Source: Terribacillus aidingensis
GTDB taxonomy: Bacteria; Bacillota; Bacilli; Bacillales; Amphibacillaceae
Direction of reading: 5' to 3'
NCBI RefSeq assembly: GCF_040703035.1
Contig: NZ_CP159996.1
Location: 344,001 to 408,000 of the forward strand
DNA: 64,000 nucleotides
Below the pieces are notes generated by a model that was not told the DNA's origin, searched no databases, and saw only the letters and a program-made list of their open reading frames with translations. Both the position numbers and the translations under genes were made by a program. This document shows, piece after piece, positions 35,674 to 44,037 of the stretch; the first letter of the stretch is position 1, and each line of letters starts with the position of its first letter.

Positions 35674-36942
35674 TCAGCTTGTTTCCTGCTGGGTATAATC
35701 CTTGAATCCAAGCAGTTCCGGTGACAAGGAGGCGAGGGGTCCCAATTTGCGCAATTTTGGATATAGAAGCCACGTTACAGAAAGCAAGGCAAGGCCGCTG
35801 CCCGCAGTGCAAAAGACCCAAGACAAAGGAATAAATGTGGCTGCATATCCGCCTGCCAATGAACCGATCGGCATTGCAATTGTAACGAAACTTGCACTTG
35901 CGCTTGTCACCCTGCCGATCATGGAAACTGGAACCAAAGTTTGTAACAATATTGCGAAAGTGACGTTGATACAGCCGACTGGTATCCAAGCGAGTCCGTA
36001 AAGAATCACACTCAACCAAGTCCATGGAATGAAGGCAGCTGCTGCCCAGATTCCAGAAGCCAGAAACATGGAACATATTGTTGCTTTACCGATGGGTAAT
36101 TTGCTGAAGGTAGAAGCTAATAGCGCGCCTATTAAAGCCCCGCAAGACATAGCGGCCAAATATAAACCATATACGGCAGCTCCTTGTCGCTCATCTGCAA
36201 AAGCAGGCATGACCGCCATGGCGGCACCAATTGCCAGATTGCATAGTACTGCTCCAAAGAGTGCAGCAGCTAAAATGGTTGTAAAAAGTATCTTAAGTCC
36301 TTCTTTAAGTTCAGTGATGTAAGTGCTGAAGACAGAACGCGTATTATCGGCTTCACTGGTTTGCGCTCTATGGTGTGGGATTCTAAGGAAGCTGAATAAA
36401 AGGAAAGCAATACAGAAGGCAAAAGAATCGATGATGAATAGTAGTGTTGCTCCAAAGACAGCAATCATTACGCCTGCGATGGCATTAAAGATGAGATCGA
36501 CACCTTGGTAAGCAAAGGAGAATAGTGCATTACCAGCAGGGAGTTCTTCTTTTTTCAGAACGATTGGCAATGCTTTTGTTTCTGTCGGATATGCAAATGC
36601 GTTAATAAAGGTCAGAATCGGCATGATGACGAGCAGCAGTGTAACAGACAGAAAGTCCAGCCAAGCTGCAAGTGGAATCAGCAGTATAAGCACGGCTTGC
36701 AGTGCTTGTGTCCACATCAGCGTGCTGCGAATTTGCCATCGATCAACCAGTGGCCCAATCAGGAATTGCAGTAGGTTCGGGATTTGTGTCAAGGCTCCTG
36801 CCAGACCTGAATAAAATGTGCTGTCGCTCAGATCATAAACGAGCCACATGGCCGCTATGAAATAAATGCTGTCTCCAATATTGCTTATAATTCGCCCCGA
36901 GAAAAGCAAGCCATAGTTACGCTGTTTCAGTATAGTGAACAT
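35674..36942 (-). CDS. MFS transporter (second ArsR-linked pair)
   Basis: 422 residues, 12 spans. FLIGPLVDRWQIR is the loop-2/3 motif, and the first half opens with YGLLFSGRIISNIGDSIYF, as in MFS_3/enterobactin-exporter-like proteins. Probable efflux pump; substrate unknown. Starts two bases after the HTH gene ends, with AGAGGAGG in its stop region. Only distantly like the 12-13 kb transporter. Confidence 0.82.
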   Translation of the reverse strand: MFTILKQRNYGLLFSGRIISNIGDSIYFIAAMWLVYDLSDSTFYSGLAGALTQIPNLLQFLIGPLVDRWQIRSTLMWTQALQAVLILLIPLAAWLDFLSVTLLLVIMPILTFINAFAYPTETKALPIVLKKEELPAGNALFSFAYQGVDLIFNAIAGVMIAVFGATLLFIIDSFAFCIAFLLFSFLRIPHHRAQTSEADNTRSVFSTYITELKEGLKILFTTILAAALFGAVLCNLAIGAAMAVMPAFADERQGAAVYGLYLAAMSCGALIGALLASTFSKLPIGKATICSMFLASGIWAAAAFIPWTWLSVILYGLAWIPVGCINVTFAILLQTLVPVSMIGRVTSASASFVTIAMPIGSLAGGYAATFIPLSWVFCTAGSGLALLSVTWLLYPKLRKLGPLASLSPELLGFKDYTQQETS

Positions 36943-36944
36943 CC

Positions 36945-37565
36945 TTAATCCTCCTCTTCCATCTCTACTTGATCAAATGATGGTGTGTCGATTTCAAAAC
37001 CATAAGCGGAAAAATGATACAGCTTACCATTGGAATCATATTCAGCTGCCTCACTTTTTTCTCGCAGCTTCTCCATCAAACCGAATAAACCCTGAATAAA
37101 CTCCTGAAAATCTGCTTCAGTGGCGCTGATTTCCCATATACTTCCGACTTTATCCCAATCTTTCGGATCAGTGGAACCGGCTGCTTTTGCAAAGGATGAT
37201 TCTGGTGCAGTAAGGATCGCTGATTTTGTCTTATTTGTCATTTGTACATATAGCTGTCTTGTCGATTCACTGAGTTCTTCCGCGTAAGGCAGTAGATCTT
37301 CTGATGGGAAAAAGCCTCTGGCCGCAGCTCGATAGAATTTCTGTACAATACCATTTTTTTCTTCAGTCCGAATCACTTCGATCAAGCCGTTTTTCTCCAA
37401 CTCTTTCAAATGATAATGAATCTTCGGTCTGCTCGTTTCCAGCAAGACAGCAAGCTGCTGTCCGGTATAAGATGTTTCAACTAACTTCATGATCATCTCT
37501 GCACGCAGCGGGTCACTGATTGCTTTTAACTGTTCAAAGGTTGTTAATGCCATAGCTTGTTTCAT
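36945..37565 (-). CDS. ArsR-like winged-helix regulator
   Basis: 206 residues with an N-terminal HTH (LKAISDPLRAEMIMKL..TGQQLAVLL..RPKIHYHLKELEKNGLI) and a C-terminal effector domain of about 120 residues. No cysteine-rich metal site. Likely controls the MFS gene it overlaps in transcription. GAGGAGG precedes the ATG. Note the HTH is at the N terminus, unlike the regulator at 13-14 kb. Confidence 0.85.
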   Translation of the reverse strand: MKQAMALTTFEQLKAISDPLRAEMIMKLVETSYTGQQLAVLLETSRPKIHYHLKELEKNGLIEVIRTEEKNGIVQKFYRAAARGFFPSEDLLPYAEELSESTRQLYVQMTNKTKSAILTAPESSFAKAAGSTDPKDWDKVGSIWEISATEADFQEFIQGLFGLMEKLREKSEAAEYDSNGKLYHFSAYGFEIDTPSFDQVEMEEED

Positions 37566-37591
37566 TGTATTCCTCCTCTTGTAAACATTTC

Positions 37592-37649
37592 TTGATCGGT
37601 CAAATTTATTTTACAGCTTTAGTTTAGTTATGGTTCCACTTATTGTCAA
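37592..37649 (-). promoter_or_regulatory. Promoter and palindrome before the ArsR-MFS operon
   Basis: Minus strand TTGACA (37649-37644), 17-base spacer and TAAACT (37626-37621). Between promoter and gene lies TTGATCGGTCAA (37592-37603; TTGA/TCAA arms), a candidate operator. Confidence 0.55.
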
Positions 37650-37720
37650 TTAAATTTTCAGACTTTTTTCTTGCTGTACAACAACATAAAAAATATGTTA
37701 AAGTAGAGGCAATCGAATAG

Positions 37721-37862
37721 GTTTTCTCTTGGGGCAGGGTGAAATTCCCGACCGGCGGTGATAGGCAGCATAGCTGTCTTCAGTCCGTGACCCGTTATTA
37801 TAACGGTGGATTTGGTGAGATTCCAAAGCCGACAGTACAGTCTGGATGGGAAAGAGGAAACG
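37721..37862 (+). promoter_or_regulatory. FMN riboswitch (RFN element)
   Basis: Shows the RFN order: TCTTGGGGCAGGGTGAAATT, CCCGACCGGCGGTGAT, AGTCCGTGACCCG, TGGTGAGATTCCAAAGCCGA, CAGTACAGTCTGGATGGGA and closing AAGAGGAAA that pairs with the 5' TTTTCTCTT. It precedes ribE-ribB-ribH. Confidence 0.97.
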
Positions 37863-37935
37863 GCGTGCTATCCACACGCCACCAGCAGCTATTTCGTTGA
37901 TTGACGATAGCTTGTTTCGCTATACTTTTAAAGCC

Positions 37936-37970
37936 AAAGCCCCAGAATCCATTATTCTGGGGCTTTTTAT
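37936..37970 (+). terminator. FMN-riboswitch terminator
   Basis: AAAGCCCCAGAAT/ATTCTGGGGCTTT plus TT. From here to the ribE start (37971-38197, 227 bases) I find no gene; this is where ribD would be expected. Confidence 0.92.
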
Positions 37971-38197
37971 ATGAAAGTTAGTGCTAGTTAGGAGCAAATT
38001 GGCAGGAGCGGCCAGCTTGCACCTTATTCGAGTGATTCATTTACAAGAATTTTGGTAAAAGATATATTGAATTGTTATAACCCCAAATAACCGTCACACA
38101 GCCCCAAGACGGTAATATTCCCGTTCGTAAGCATGACAGCAAGTGAAAATAACTTCTTGTTTCCTTGAGAAGCTCTCAGAAGAAAAGGAGGAGAAAA

Positions 38198-38845
38198 GTG
38201 TTTACTGGAATCATTCAGGAAGTAGGCAGCATTATTGATGTGAAAAGACAGGATAAGGCGATGCAGCTCACAATTGCCAGTGAAAAGCTGACAACAGATA
38301 TGCACGTTGGGGACAGTATCTCCGTTAACGGTGTCTGTCTTACAGTTACTAGTTTCACCCCGTCTTATTTTCAGGCAGATGTGATGCCGGAAACGTTCCA
38401 TTACAGTTCTTTGTCCAATTTGCAAAGTTCCGATCAAGTGAATCTGGAACCTGCTTTGCAGCCTAATGGAAGACTGGGAGGCCATTTTGTGAGTGGTCAT
38501 GTAGATACAACAGGATCTATCCTATCCATTCGAGATGAGTCAAATGCTCGTTACATTGACATTGCTGTAACAAAAGGCCTGCAGTATTTGATGTCCAAAG
38601 GTTCAATTTCAGTTGATGGTGTGTCATTGACGGTGTTTGAAGTCCGGGAAGATACATTTACTATTTCGCTTATTCCGGAGACGAGGAAAGCGACAATCTT
38701 AGGCGAAAAGAAAGCTGGCGATCTAGTCAATCTCGAATTTGACCAGCTTGCTAAATACATGGAACGGTTGCTGGAGCATCGAAAAAGTCCACAGTCTGCA
38801 GGCATTACGGAAGAGACGTTAGCGCAGCACGGATTCATGGATTAG
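38198..38845 (+). CDS. ribE: Riboflavin synthase alpha chain
   Basis: 215 residues with two tandem lumazine-binding barrels: [11 protein letters not shown] at the start and [16 protein letters not shown] opening the second; SVNGVCLTV and SVDGVSLTV are the matching repeats. Converts two dimethylribityllumazine molecules to riboflavin plus the diamine precursor. Starts at GTG 38198 behind AAAGGAGG. First gene after the FMN riboswitch instead of the usual second place after ribD. Confidence 0.95.
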   Translation: MFTGIIQEVGSIIDVKRQDKAMQLTIASEKLTTDMHVGDSISVNGVCLTVTSFTPSYFQADVMPETFHYSSLSNLQSSDQVNLEPALQPNGRLGGHFVSGHVDTTGSILSIRDESNARYIDIAVTKGLQYLMSKGSISVDGVSLTVFEVREDTFTISLIPETRKATILGEKKAGDLVNLEFDQLAKYMERLLEHRKSPQSAGITEETLAQHGFMD

Positions 38846-38856
38846 GAGGGAAATGT

Positions 38857-39477
38857 ATGAAGACGACAATAGACATCGCAATAGAATACTTGAAAAGCGG
38901 TAAACCGATCATCGTTACAGACGATGAAGCAAGAGAGAACGAAGGAGATTTGCTGGCTTTAGCAGCGTATGCAAGCCCAGAAACAGTTAATTTTATGGCT
39001 TCTGTCGGAAAAGGTCTTATCTGTGCGCCTATTTCCCGGGAAATTGCCGAAAGATTGGATTTGCCGCCGATGGTAGCTAATAATACAGATCCGCATGGGA
39101 CAGCTTTCACCGTTAGTATTGATCATATTGATTCTACTACTGGTATCAGTGCATTCGAACGGTCTCATACGATTTCCAAGCTGGCAGAAAGTGCAAGTAA
39201 ACCGTCTGACTTCCAGCGCCCGGGACATATTTTTCCGCTGATCGCCCAGCAAAACGGTGTGCTGGAAAGACCTGGACATACAGAAGCAGCTGTTGATCTC
39301 GCTAGACTAGCAGGAACAGCAGAAGCCGGCTATATATGCGAAATCATGAATGAGGACGGTACAATGGCGCGCATGCCGGAACTTGAGAAATTAGCTGAGT
39401 TCCACCAGCTGCCAATTATCACAATCGCTGATTTAATTGCATATCGAGAACTTCAAGAAGCTAAAGTGGAGAAATAA
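38857..39477 (+). CDS. ribB: 3,4-dihydroxy-2-butanone 4-phosphate synthase, monofunctional RibB
   Basis: 206 residues covering only the DHBP synthase domain: [42 protein letters not shown] and [16 protein letters not shown]. In most bacilli this is the first half of RibBA (about 400 residues) with GTP cyclohydrolase II behind it. Here the stop falls where the second domain would begin (after [13 protein letters not shown]) and the next 92 bases show no trace of the GTP cyclohydrolase II zinc motif. AGGAGGG precedes the ATG. Confidence 0.93.
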   Translation: MKTTIDIAIEYLKSGKPIIVTDDEARENEGDLLALAAYASPETVNFMASVGKGLICAPISREIAERLDLPPMVANNTDPHGTAFTVSIDHIDSTTGISAFERSHTISKLAESASKPSDFQRPGHIFPLIAQQNGVLERPGHTEAAVDLARLAGTAEAGYICEIMNEDGTMARMPELEKLAEFHQLPIITIADLIAYRELQEAKVEK

Positions 39478-39569
39478 ACAGTAAAGATTTGCGAAAGTGC
39501 AGCAAGCATAAAACATTATCGAATACAAAAGATGAGGACATACTGTCCCATATATAAAGGAGTAATCAT

Positions 39570-40034
39570 ATGGTTAACGTACTAGAAGGAAATGTAGTAG
39601 GATCAGATTTGAAAATTGGAATTGTTGTAGGAAGATTTAATGAGTTCATTACGAGCAAACTGTTGAGCGGCGCAATTGATACGTTAAAGCGTCACGGTGT
39701 CGATGAAGCAAAAGTGGATGTTGCATGGGTACCTGGAGCATTTGAAATCCCCCTTGTAGCTGAGAAACTTGCTGAAAGCAAAAAATACGATGCTGTGATT
39801 ACATTAGGCACAGTTATCAAAGGCTCTACACCGCATTTCGATTATGTGAGCAATGAAGTGGCAAAAGGAGTAGCGAGTGCTGCCAGTAAGGCTGGTATCC
39901 CGATTATCTTTGGTGTACTGACAACTAATACAATTGAACAAGCTATTGAGCGTGCAGGTACGAAAGCAGGCAATAAAGGCGCAGAAGCAGCTGTTTCTGC
40001 AATCGAGATGGCCAATTTACTAAAACAGATCTAA
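39570..40034 (+). CDS. ribH: 6,7-dimethyl-8-ribityllumazine synthase
   Basis: 154 residues. [44 protein letters not shown] and [17 protein letters not shown] are the family blocks. Joins RibB product with the RibD-derived diamine; forms a 60-mer capsid around RibE in bacilli. AAAGGAG precedes the ATG; followed by a terminator. Confidence 0.96.
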   Translation: MVNVLEGNVVGSDLKIGIVVGRFNEFITSKLLSGAIDTLKRHGVDEAKVDVAWVPGAFEIPLVAEKLAESKKYDAVITLGTVIKGSTPHFDYVSNEVAKGVASAASKAGIPIIFGVLTTNTIEQAIERAGTKAGNKGAEAAVSAIEMANLLKQI

Positions 40035-40037
40035 GCA

Positions 40038-40074
40038 AAAGAAGCAGGGGGATTAACCTCTGCTTCTTTTTTGT
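40038..40074 (+). terminator. Terminator of the rib operon
   Basis: AAAGAAGCAG/CTGCTTCTTT with an 11-base loop, then TTTG. Confidence 0.88.
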
Positions 40075-40117
40075 ATTTAGTAAATAATGTATATTCATGT
40101 AGGGGGTGCTTACTTAC

Positions 40118-40693
40118 ATGAAAACACACTATGAATTAAGAGATGATGGGAACGAAACCAAATTACCTTGTAAAATACATATCATTGGTTCTGTCGGCAG
40201 CGGGAAGACGACTCTAGCTAAGGAGTTGTCGAATATCCTGAGTGCTGACCATCACGAACTGGATAACGTTGTTTGGAAGCGATCCTCGGCAGGAGACAGA
40301 CGCCGTTCTGACAAGGAGAAGCGGGAGATCCTGAAAAGTATTATTGATTCTCGTGCCTGGATCATCGAGGGTGTCCATACAGATGAGTGGATAGAAGACA
40401 GCCTTGTAAAAGCAGAATTAATTATCTTGCTGAATCCGGCATATCGGATAAGAAATAGCCGGATAATCAAACGTTTCCTGCGTCAAAAAGTGAAATTGGA
40501 GACATCTAATTACACACCTTCCTTTCATATCTTCCTAAAGATGTTCAAATGGAATCGTTATTTTGAGCGTACGACTAAGCCATTTATCTTTGAGAGTTTT
40601 CTTACATACGGTCACAAGATGATTATTGTAGAGAACAAATTGGATGTGATAGAGTACTTGACCTTTTTAAAAAGCAAATCTGAAGCAGGTTAA
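40118..40693 (+). CDS. P-loop kinase-like protein (FlaR/topology-modulation type)
   Basis: 191 residues with Walker A IGSVGSGKTTLAKEL near residue 24-38 and an adenylate-kinase-like layout (ELDNVVWK, WIIEGVH). Such proteins are annotated as DNA topology modulation FlaR-related kinases; real substrate unknown. AGGGGGTG at 40100-40107 sets the ATG at 40118 rather than the in-frame GTG at 40106. Followed by a GCAGG/CCTG terminator at 40686-40710. Confidence 0.78.
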   Translation: MKTHYELRDDGNETKLPCKIHIIGSVGSGKTTLAKELSNILSADHHELDNVVWKRSSAGDRRRSDKEKREILKSIIDSRAWIIEGVHTDEWIEDSLVKAELIILLNPAYRIRNSRIIKRFLRQKVKLETSNYTPSFHIFLKMFKWNRYFERTTKPFIFESFLTYGHKMIIVENKLDVIEYLTFLKSKSEAG

Positions 40694-40730
40694 TAGCCTG
40701 TTTTTTTATTTTTGGAAAAAAGATACAGAA

Positions 40731-40786
40731 ATTACTTTGACACGTAGAGTAATATGCTTTATGATTACTTTATCAGATAGAGTAAT
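40731..40786 (+). promoter_or_regulatory. padR promoter with two 23-bp palindromic operators
   Basis: TTGACA (40737-40742), 17-base spacer, TATGAT (40760-40765). Two copies of ATTACTTT-N7-TAGAGTAAT lie at 40731-40753 and 40764-40786, 33 bases apart (about three helix turns); one covers the -35, the other the -10 and start region. Arms ATTACT/AGTAAT are perfect. This is what PadR autorepression would need. Confidence 0.75.
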
Positions 40787-40806
40787 TTGGAAAGAAGGGG
40801 AGCTAT

Positions 40807-41130
40807 ATTCGGAGTGACACAATTCGAGGGCATTTGGATTCCATTATCCTGCGTTTGCTGATGGATGGGGATAAGTATGGTTACCAGATATCGAAAGACA
40901 TAGCAGCTTGGACGCACGAAGCATTTCAAATTAAGGAAGCAACACTTTATGCAGTCTTTCAGCGACTGGAACGACGAGAATTAATCGAGTCTTATCAGGG
41001 AGAAAAGTCACATGGAGGCAAGCGGAAATATTATACGATTACGACGCTTGGGAAGGCTTACTTTCATGAAGCAGCGAAAGAGTGGAAAGAAGCGAAACAA
41101 TTAATCGATGTATTTATGGAGGGTGTTTGA
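40807..41130 (+). CDS. PadR-family transcriptional regulator
   Basis: 107 residues: RSDTIRGHLDSIILRLLMDG, YGYQISKDI, EATLYAVFQRLERRELI and GGKRKYYTIT give a complete PadR winged helix. No ATG, GTG or TTG lies before RSDTIRGHLDS. The TTG at 40834 would remove this conserved start and has no ribosome binding site. An ATT at 40807 stands 4-5 bases after GGGGAG and gives the expected N terminus, so I favour initiation at ATT. Stop overlaps the next gene (TGATG). PadR and the two membrane genes form one operon. Confidence 0.78.
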   Translation: MRSDTIRGHLDSIILRLLMDGDKYGYQISKDIAAWTHEAFQIKEATLYAVFQRLERRELIESYQGEKSHGGKRKYYTITTLGKAYFHEAAKEWKEAKQLIDVFMEGV

Positions 41131-41576
41131 TGCAGAAGATCAATATGTATGTGGAAGAGCAATTTGCAGATCTGCCGGAGACAGAACAGGTAGTGAACTT
41201 GAAGGAGGAAATAAAGGATTCGATGGAAGAGAAGGCTGCAGATTTCATCCTGGAGGGGAAATCGGAAGAAGATGCCGTTAATAAGGCAATTGTCGACTTC
41301 GGGAATTTGGCGGAAATAAAGAGGGAATTCCAGCTGCAGCATGCACCGCAGAAAACACCAGATAAAAAGAAGAAAAAAGAAGATATGAGCACGTTGAATC
41401 TCGGGTTCTCTATATGCGGAAGTTTATTGATTATCGCACTGCTCGTTTTTGTGAATTTGTACTATACACCATATGAGGTTTGGTTTGTCTACCCGACATT
41501 CGCTATTCTTTGGTGGCCGGTGAGTATGACCTTCGTCTGGATGAAGGCTAGGAAAAGGAAGGTGATGCAGCGGTGA
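41130..41576 (+). CDS. Membrane protein with permease-prefix-like N terminus
   Basis: 148 residues: a soluble helical N-terminal domain (MQKINMYVEEQFADLPETEQ.., the 'permease prefix domain 1'/DUF1700-like fold that often accompanies PadR), a Lys-rich linker (KKKKKEDMS) and two spans at about 90-142. The second span carries YYTPYEVWFVYPTFAILWWP, a motif repeated in the next gene. Probably the partner or target of PadR control. Start overlaps padR stop. Confidence 0.75.
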   Translation: MQKINMYVEEQFADLPETEQVVNLKEEIKDSMEEKAADFILEGKSEEDAVNKAIVDFGNLAEIKREFQLQHAPQKTPDKKKKKEDMSTLNLGFSICGSLLIIALLVFVNLYYTPYEVWFVYPTFAILWWPVSMTFVWMKARKRKVMQR

Positions 41577-42199
41577 AGCCGTGGAGATTGTTTCTTGCAT
41601 TTATGCTGCTGAGCCTGGGCGGTTTTTCCGTTTATACCAACTTGATGACTACGCCGCAGGAGATTTGGTATACGTACAGTTTAGGTGCTAGTATCATCAT
41701 TGCCCTGCAGATTCTTTTTCCGAATCAATTGACAGTAGTAACGTGGCTGTCGGCAATCGTTGTAGGGGCCGTACTGGTTAACGAAAATATGTCTGATTCG
41801 CCTTCTACACCATGGTATCTGTACACATTAGGTGCTTTGGCGTTATGGGGGACAGCTGTTATGCTACGAAGACATCTTGCTAAAATGGGAATTGCCTTAG
41901 CTATCAGCTTGGCTGTCTGTGTATACTATTTCGGTCTGCATCAGTATTTTGGTCATGAAACACCTTGGTACGGTTTTATCATCTTTGCGATGAGCTGGTG
42001 GCCGCTATCTATTATAGGTCATCGTAGCTCTAGTTTATTCTTCAGTGTATTGGGCTTTGGTGCACTCAGTGTGTTCTTCCTGTTTGTGAATATAGCCTAT
42101 TCTCCATCGGTGATCTGGGCAATTTACCCAATTTTCGCAGCAGCATGGTGGCCGCTGGCAGCATATTTCTACAGCTATCGCCGCCACCTCAGCAGATAA
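41573..42199 (+). CDS. Multi-span membrane protein with internal repeats
   Basis: 208 residues, about seven spans, GTG start overlapping the upstream stop (GTGA). It contains four variants of a P-x3-W-x2-Y-x2-(F/G)-A-x3-W unit: MTTPQEIWYTYSLGA, SDSPSTPWYLYTLGALALWG, HETPWYGFIIFAMSWWP and AYSPSVIWAIYPIFAAAWWP. A fifth copy is in the preceding gene. Function unknown. Confidence 0.7.
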   Translation: MKPWRLFLAFMLLSLGGFSVYTNLMTTPQEIWYTYSLGASIIIALQILFPNQLTVVTWLSAIVVGAVLVNENMSDSPSTPWYLYTLGALALWGTAVMLRRHLAKMGIALAISLAVCVYYFGLHQYFGHETPWYGFIIFAMSWWPLSIIGHRSSSLFFSVLGFGALSVFFLFVNIAYSPSVIWAIYPIFAAAWWPLAAYFYSYRRHLSR

Positions 42200-42200
42200 C

Positions 42201-42233
42201 AAAAGGACACCCTCCGTGGGTGTCCTTTTGTTT
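42201..42233. terminator. Bidirectional terminator
   Basis: AACAAAAGGACACCC/GGGTGTCCTTTTGTT separates the PadR operon from the convergent SDR gene. Confidence 0.92.
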
Positions 42234-43002
42234 ATCTTGAATACATTTTCTTGGTTATTTTGCTGAGCAGACTGCTTGGCATGAACTTCATGAGCAAAAC
42301 GGCTGCGTGAATGTTCGCTGATGGGAAGACGACCCGTTTGCCTTTTATAAAACCAAGAAAACCTTCTCGTGCCACATCCTCGGGTGCATCCCGGAAAGAA
42401 GACATGATTTTGTCATTGCCGGCACGTTTAAAGAATTCGGTCTGCGTAGGACCAGGGCAAAGTGCCGTAACTGTTACACCACTGTCTTTCAATTCCTCGG
42501 CAAGTGCTTCCGAATACCGCTGAACGAATGCTTTGGATGCATGATATGCAGCCATATATGGGCCAGGCAGGAAGGCAGCCATACTGGAAATATTCAAAAT
42601 GCCATTCGGTACATTCTTGAATGGAGAGTGAATGATATCATCGATGAACAGACGAGTCAGGTTTGCCAATGAAACCATATTCAGATGCAGCAGTTTTTGC
42701 TGGGTCTCAAAGCTCGTATCCTCGAATTTGCCGCTAAGCCCAAAGCCGGCATTATTCACAAGCACTTCTACTGTTTTTCCTTCATCACGAATCTTTTGGT
42801 ACAGTTCATATGCACTGTTAGGTACGGACAAATCATGAGGAATGACAGTCACATTCGAATCTTGCAGTTCTGTTTGCAGGGAAAGGAGTTTGTCCTTGGA
42901 ACGCGCTACGATGATAAGATCATAGCCCGCCTTGGCGAACCATTTAGCTATATGGTAACCGATTCCGCTGGAAGCTCCTGTAATTAGAGCAGTTGGTTTC
43001 AT
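42232..43002 (-). CDS. Short-chain dehydrogenase/reductase
   Basis: 256 residues, classical SDR: cofactor loop TGASSGIGYHIAKW, NNAGFG, catalytic Ser in LNISSMAAF and YHASKAF (Tyr/Lys). A hydrophobic/basic C terminus may touch the membrane, as in the YqjQ/DltE-like group. Arg after the first strand (VARSKDK) suggests NADP(H). Substrate unknown. GAGGTGAA precedes the ATG. Confidence 0.88.
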   Translation of the reverse strand: MKPTALITGASSGIGYHIAKWFAKAGYDLIIVARSKDKLLSLQTELQDSNVTVIPHDLSVPNSAYELYQKIRDEGKTVEVLVNNAGFGLSGKFEDTSFETQQKLLHLNMVSLANLTRLFIDDIIHSPFKNVPNGILNISSMAAFLPGPYMAAYHASKAFVQRYSEALAEELKDSGVTVTALCPGPTQTEFFKRAGNDKIMSSFRDAPEDVAREGFLGFIKGKRVVFPSANIHAAVLLMKFMPSSLLSKITKKMYSR

Positions 43003-43103
43003 TGTGCTTCACCTCATTTTGACAATCTTTATAAATATGTACCCTGTTGCCGGGTGGAAGAAACGCTATCTGTTTTTAGTATACCCTTTGCGGCGTTTGG
43101 TTA

Positions 43104-43115
43104 CCAACTGGTTGG
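43104..43115. promoter_or_regulatory. Small palindrome in the SDR upstream region
   Basis: CCAAC-TG-GTTGG in the 173-base gap between the SDR gene and the small charged protein gene; looks like a TetR-class half-site pair but no regulator gene adjoins. Confidence 0.3.
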
Positions 43116-43175
43116 CGAGGTTTCTCTCTTTAGAAGAAAGGGAAAGGGCTTACAAAGGATAAAGGAGGGGAACTA

Positions 43176-43379
43176 ATGGTCCAGAAAAACGGTGCTAAAG
43201 GTGATAAAGATAAACATGGCTTCTCCAAAGCGGAAAGTGAGAATCGGGAAGAGCAGCTTGAGAATAAACAAGATATGCTGGTAGACGATGTGCCTGTGGA
43301 TGAAGTGGAGCGAGATCTTCAGGATGATAAGCACAAACATCGTACAAAGCAAGCCTCCAATTCAGATCCGGAAGAATGA
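43176..43379 (+). CDS. Small highly charged hypothetical protein
   Basis: 67 residues, almost entirely Lys, Glu, Asp, Asn, Gln and Ser, no hydrophobic core; probably disordered. AAGGAGGGG precedes the ATG and a clean terminator follows, so it is likely a real gene. Composition resembles small spore or stress proteins of bacilli, but I do not recognise the family. Confidence 0.7.
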   Translation: MVQKNGAKGDKDKHGFSKAESENREEQLENKQDMLVDDVPVDEVERDLQDDKHKHRTKQASNSDPEE

Positions 43380-43408
43380 ACCTGCATCAAGTAGATGCAG
43401 GTTTTTTT
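43378..43408 (+). terminator. Terminator after the small charged protein
   Basis: AACCTGCATC/GATGCAGGTT then TTTTT. Confidence 0.92.
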
Positions 43409-43443
43409 ATAGGTAAAAGAAAAAGCAGATGTGTCTTTAGACA

Positions 43444-43932
43444 TCAACTGCTAGGCTGCATGAGCAGTTTTTCGATTGCAGGCTTCATATCCATCGGACT
43501 GGTCTGCGGCGCAAATCGCTCGACGACATTTCCATCAGCATCTACGAGAAACTTTGTGAAGTTCCATTTGATACTCTTGGAGAATAGTCCGCCGGCCTGG
43601 CTGGTCAAATGCTTATAAAGTGGGTGGGCATCTGGTCCATTCACCTTTACCTTATCGAACATCGGAAAGCTTACGCCGTAGTTTCGCTGACATACAGCGG
43701 CAATTTGTTCACTGCTGCCGGGTTCCTGGTTCATAAATTGGTTGCATGGGAAACCTAATATCACGAGACCATTGTCCTGATAATCTTTATATAATTCTTG
43801 AAGCTGTTCCAACTGAGGTGCAAAACCGCATTTGCTTGCGGTATTCACGATGACGAGCACCTTGCCAGCGTAATCCTTTAAACTGACTTCTTTTCCATCT
43901 ATCGTAACAGCAGAATAATCGTAGACCGTCAT
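43444..43932 (-). CDS. Glutathione peroxidase-family thiol peroxidase
   Basis: 162 residues. Peroxidatic Cys in NTASKCGFAPQ, resolving-type Cys in GFPCNQF, and WNFTKFLVD near the end. In bacilli such enzymes (BsaA/Gpo) use thioredoxin or bacillithiol, not glutathione. GAGGAGGAG sets the ATG at 43932; the frame is open back to 43971. Confidence 0.92.
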   Translation of the reverse strand: MTVYDYSAVTIDGKEVSLKDYAGKVLVIVNTASKCGFAPQLEQLQELYKDYQDNGLVILGFPCNQFMNQEPGSSEQIAAVCQRNYGVSFPMFDKVKVNGPDAHPLYKHLTSQAGGLFSKSIKWNFTKFLVDADGNVVERFAPQTSPMDMKPAIEKLLMQPSS

Positions 43933-44037
43933 GTCGTTCTCCTCCTCTTGTCTGTACTCCCAATGTAGCATAAACAGAAAAGAACCGATAACAATCAGTT
44001 CCTTAATGGTAGAATGTAGAAAAAGGGGGTTGTTTCG

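Noticed and set aside
37971..38197. Decayed ribD between the FMN switch and ribE
   Set aside because: No deaminase motif (His-Ala-Glu or PCxxxxxxxxC) in any frame; looks like plain spacer.
39478..39569. Remnant of the GTP cyclohydrolase II domain after ribB
   Set aside because: The frame stays open but encodes no zinc-site or GTP-binding motif; I see no homology.
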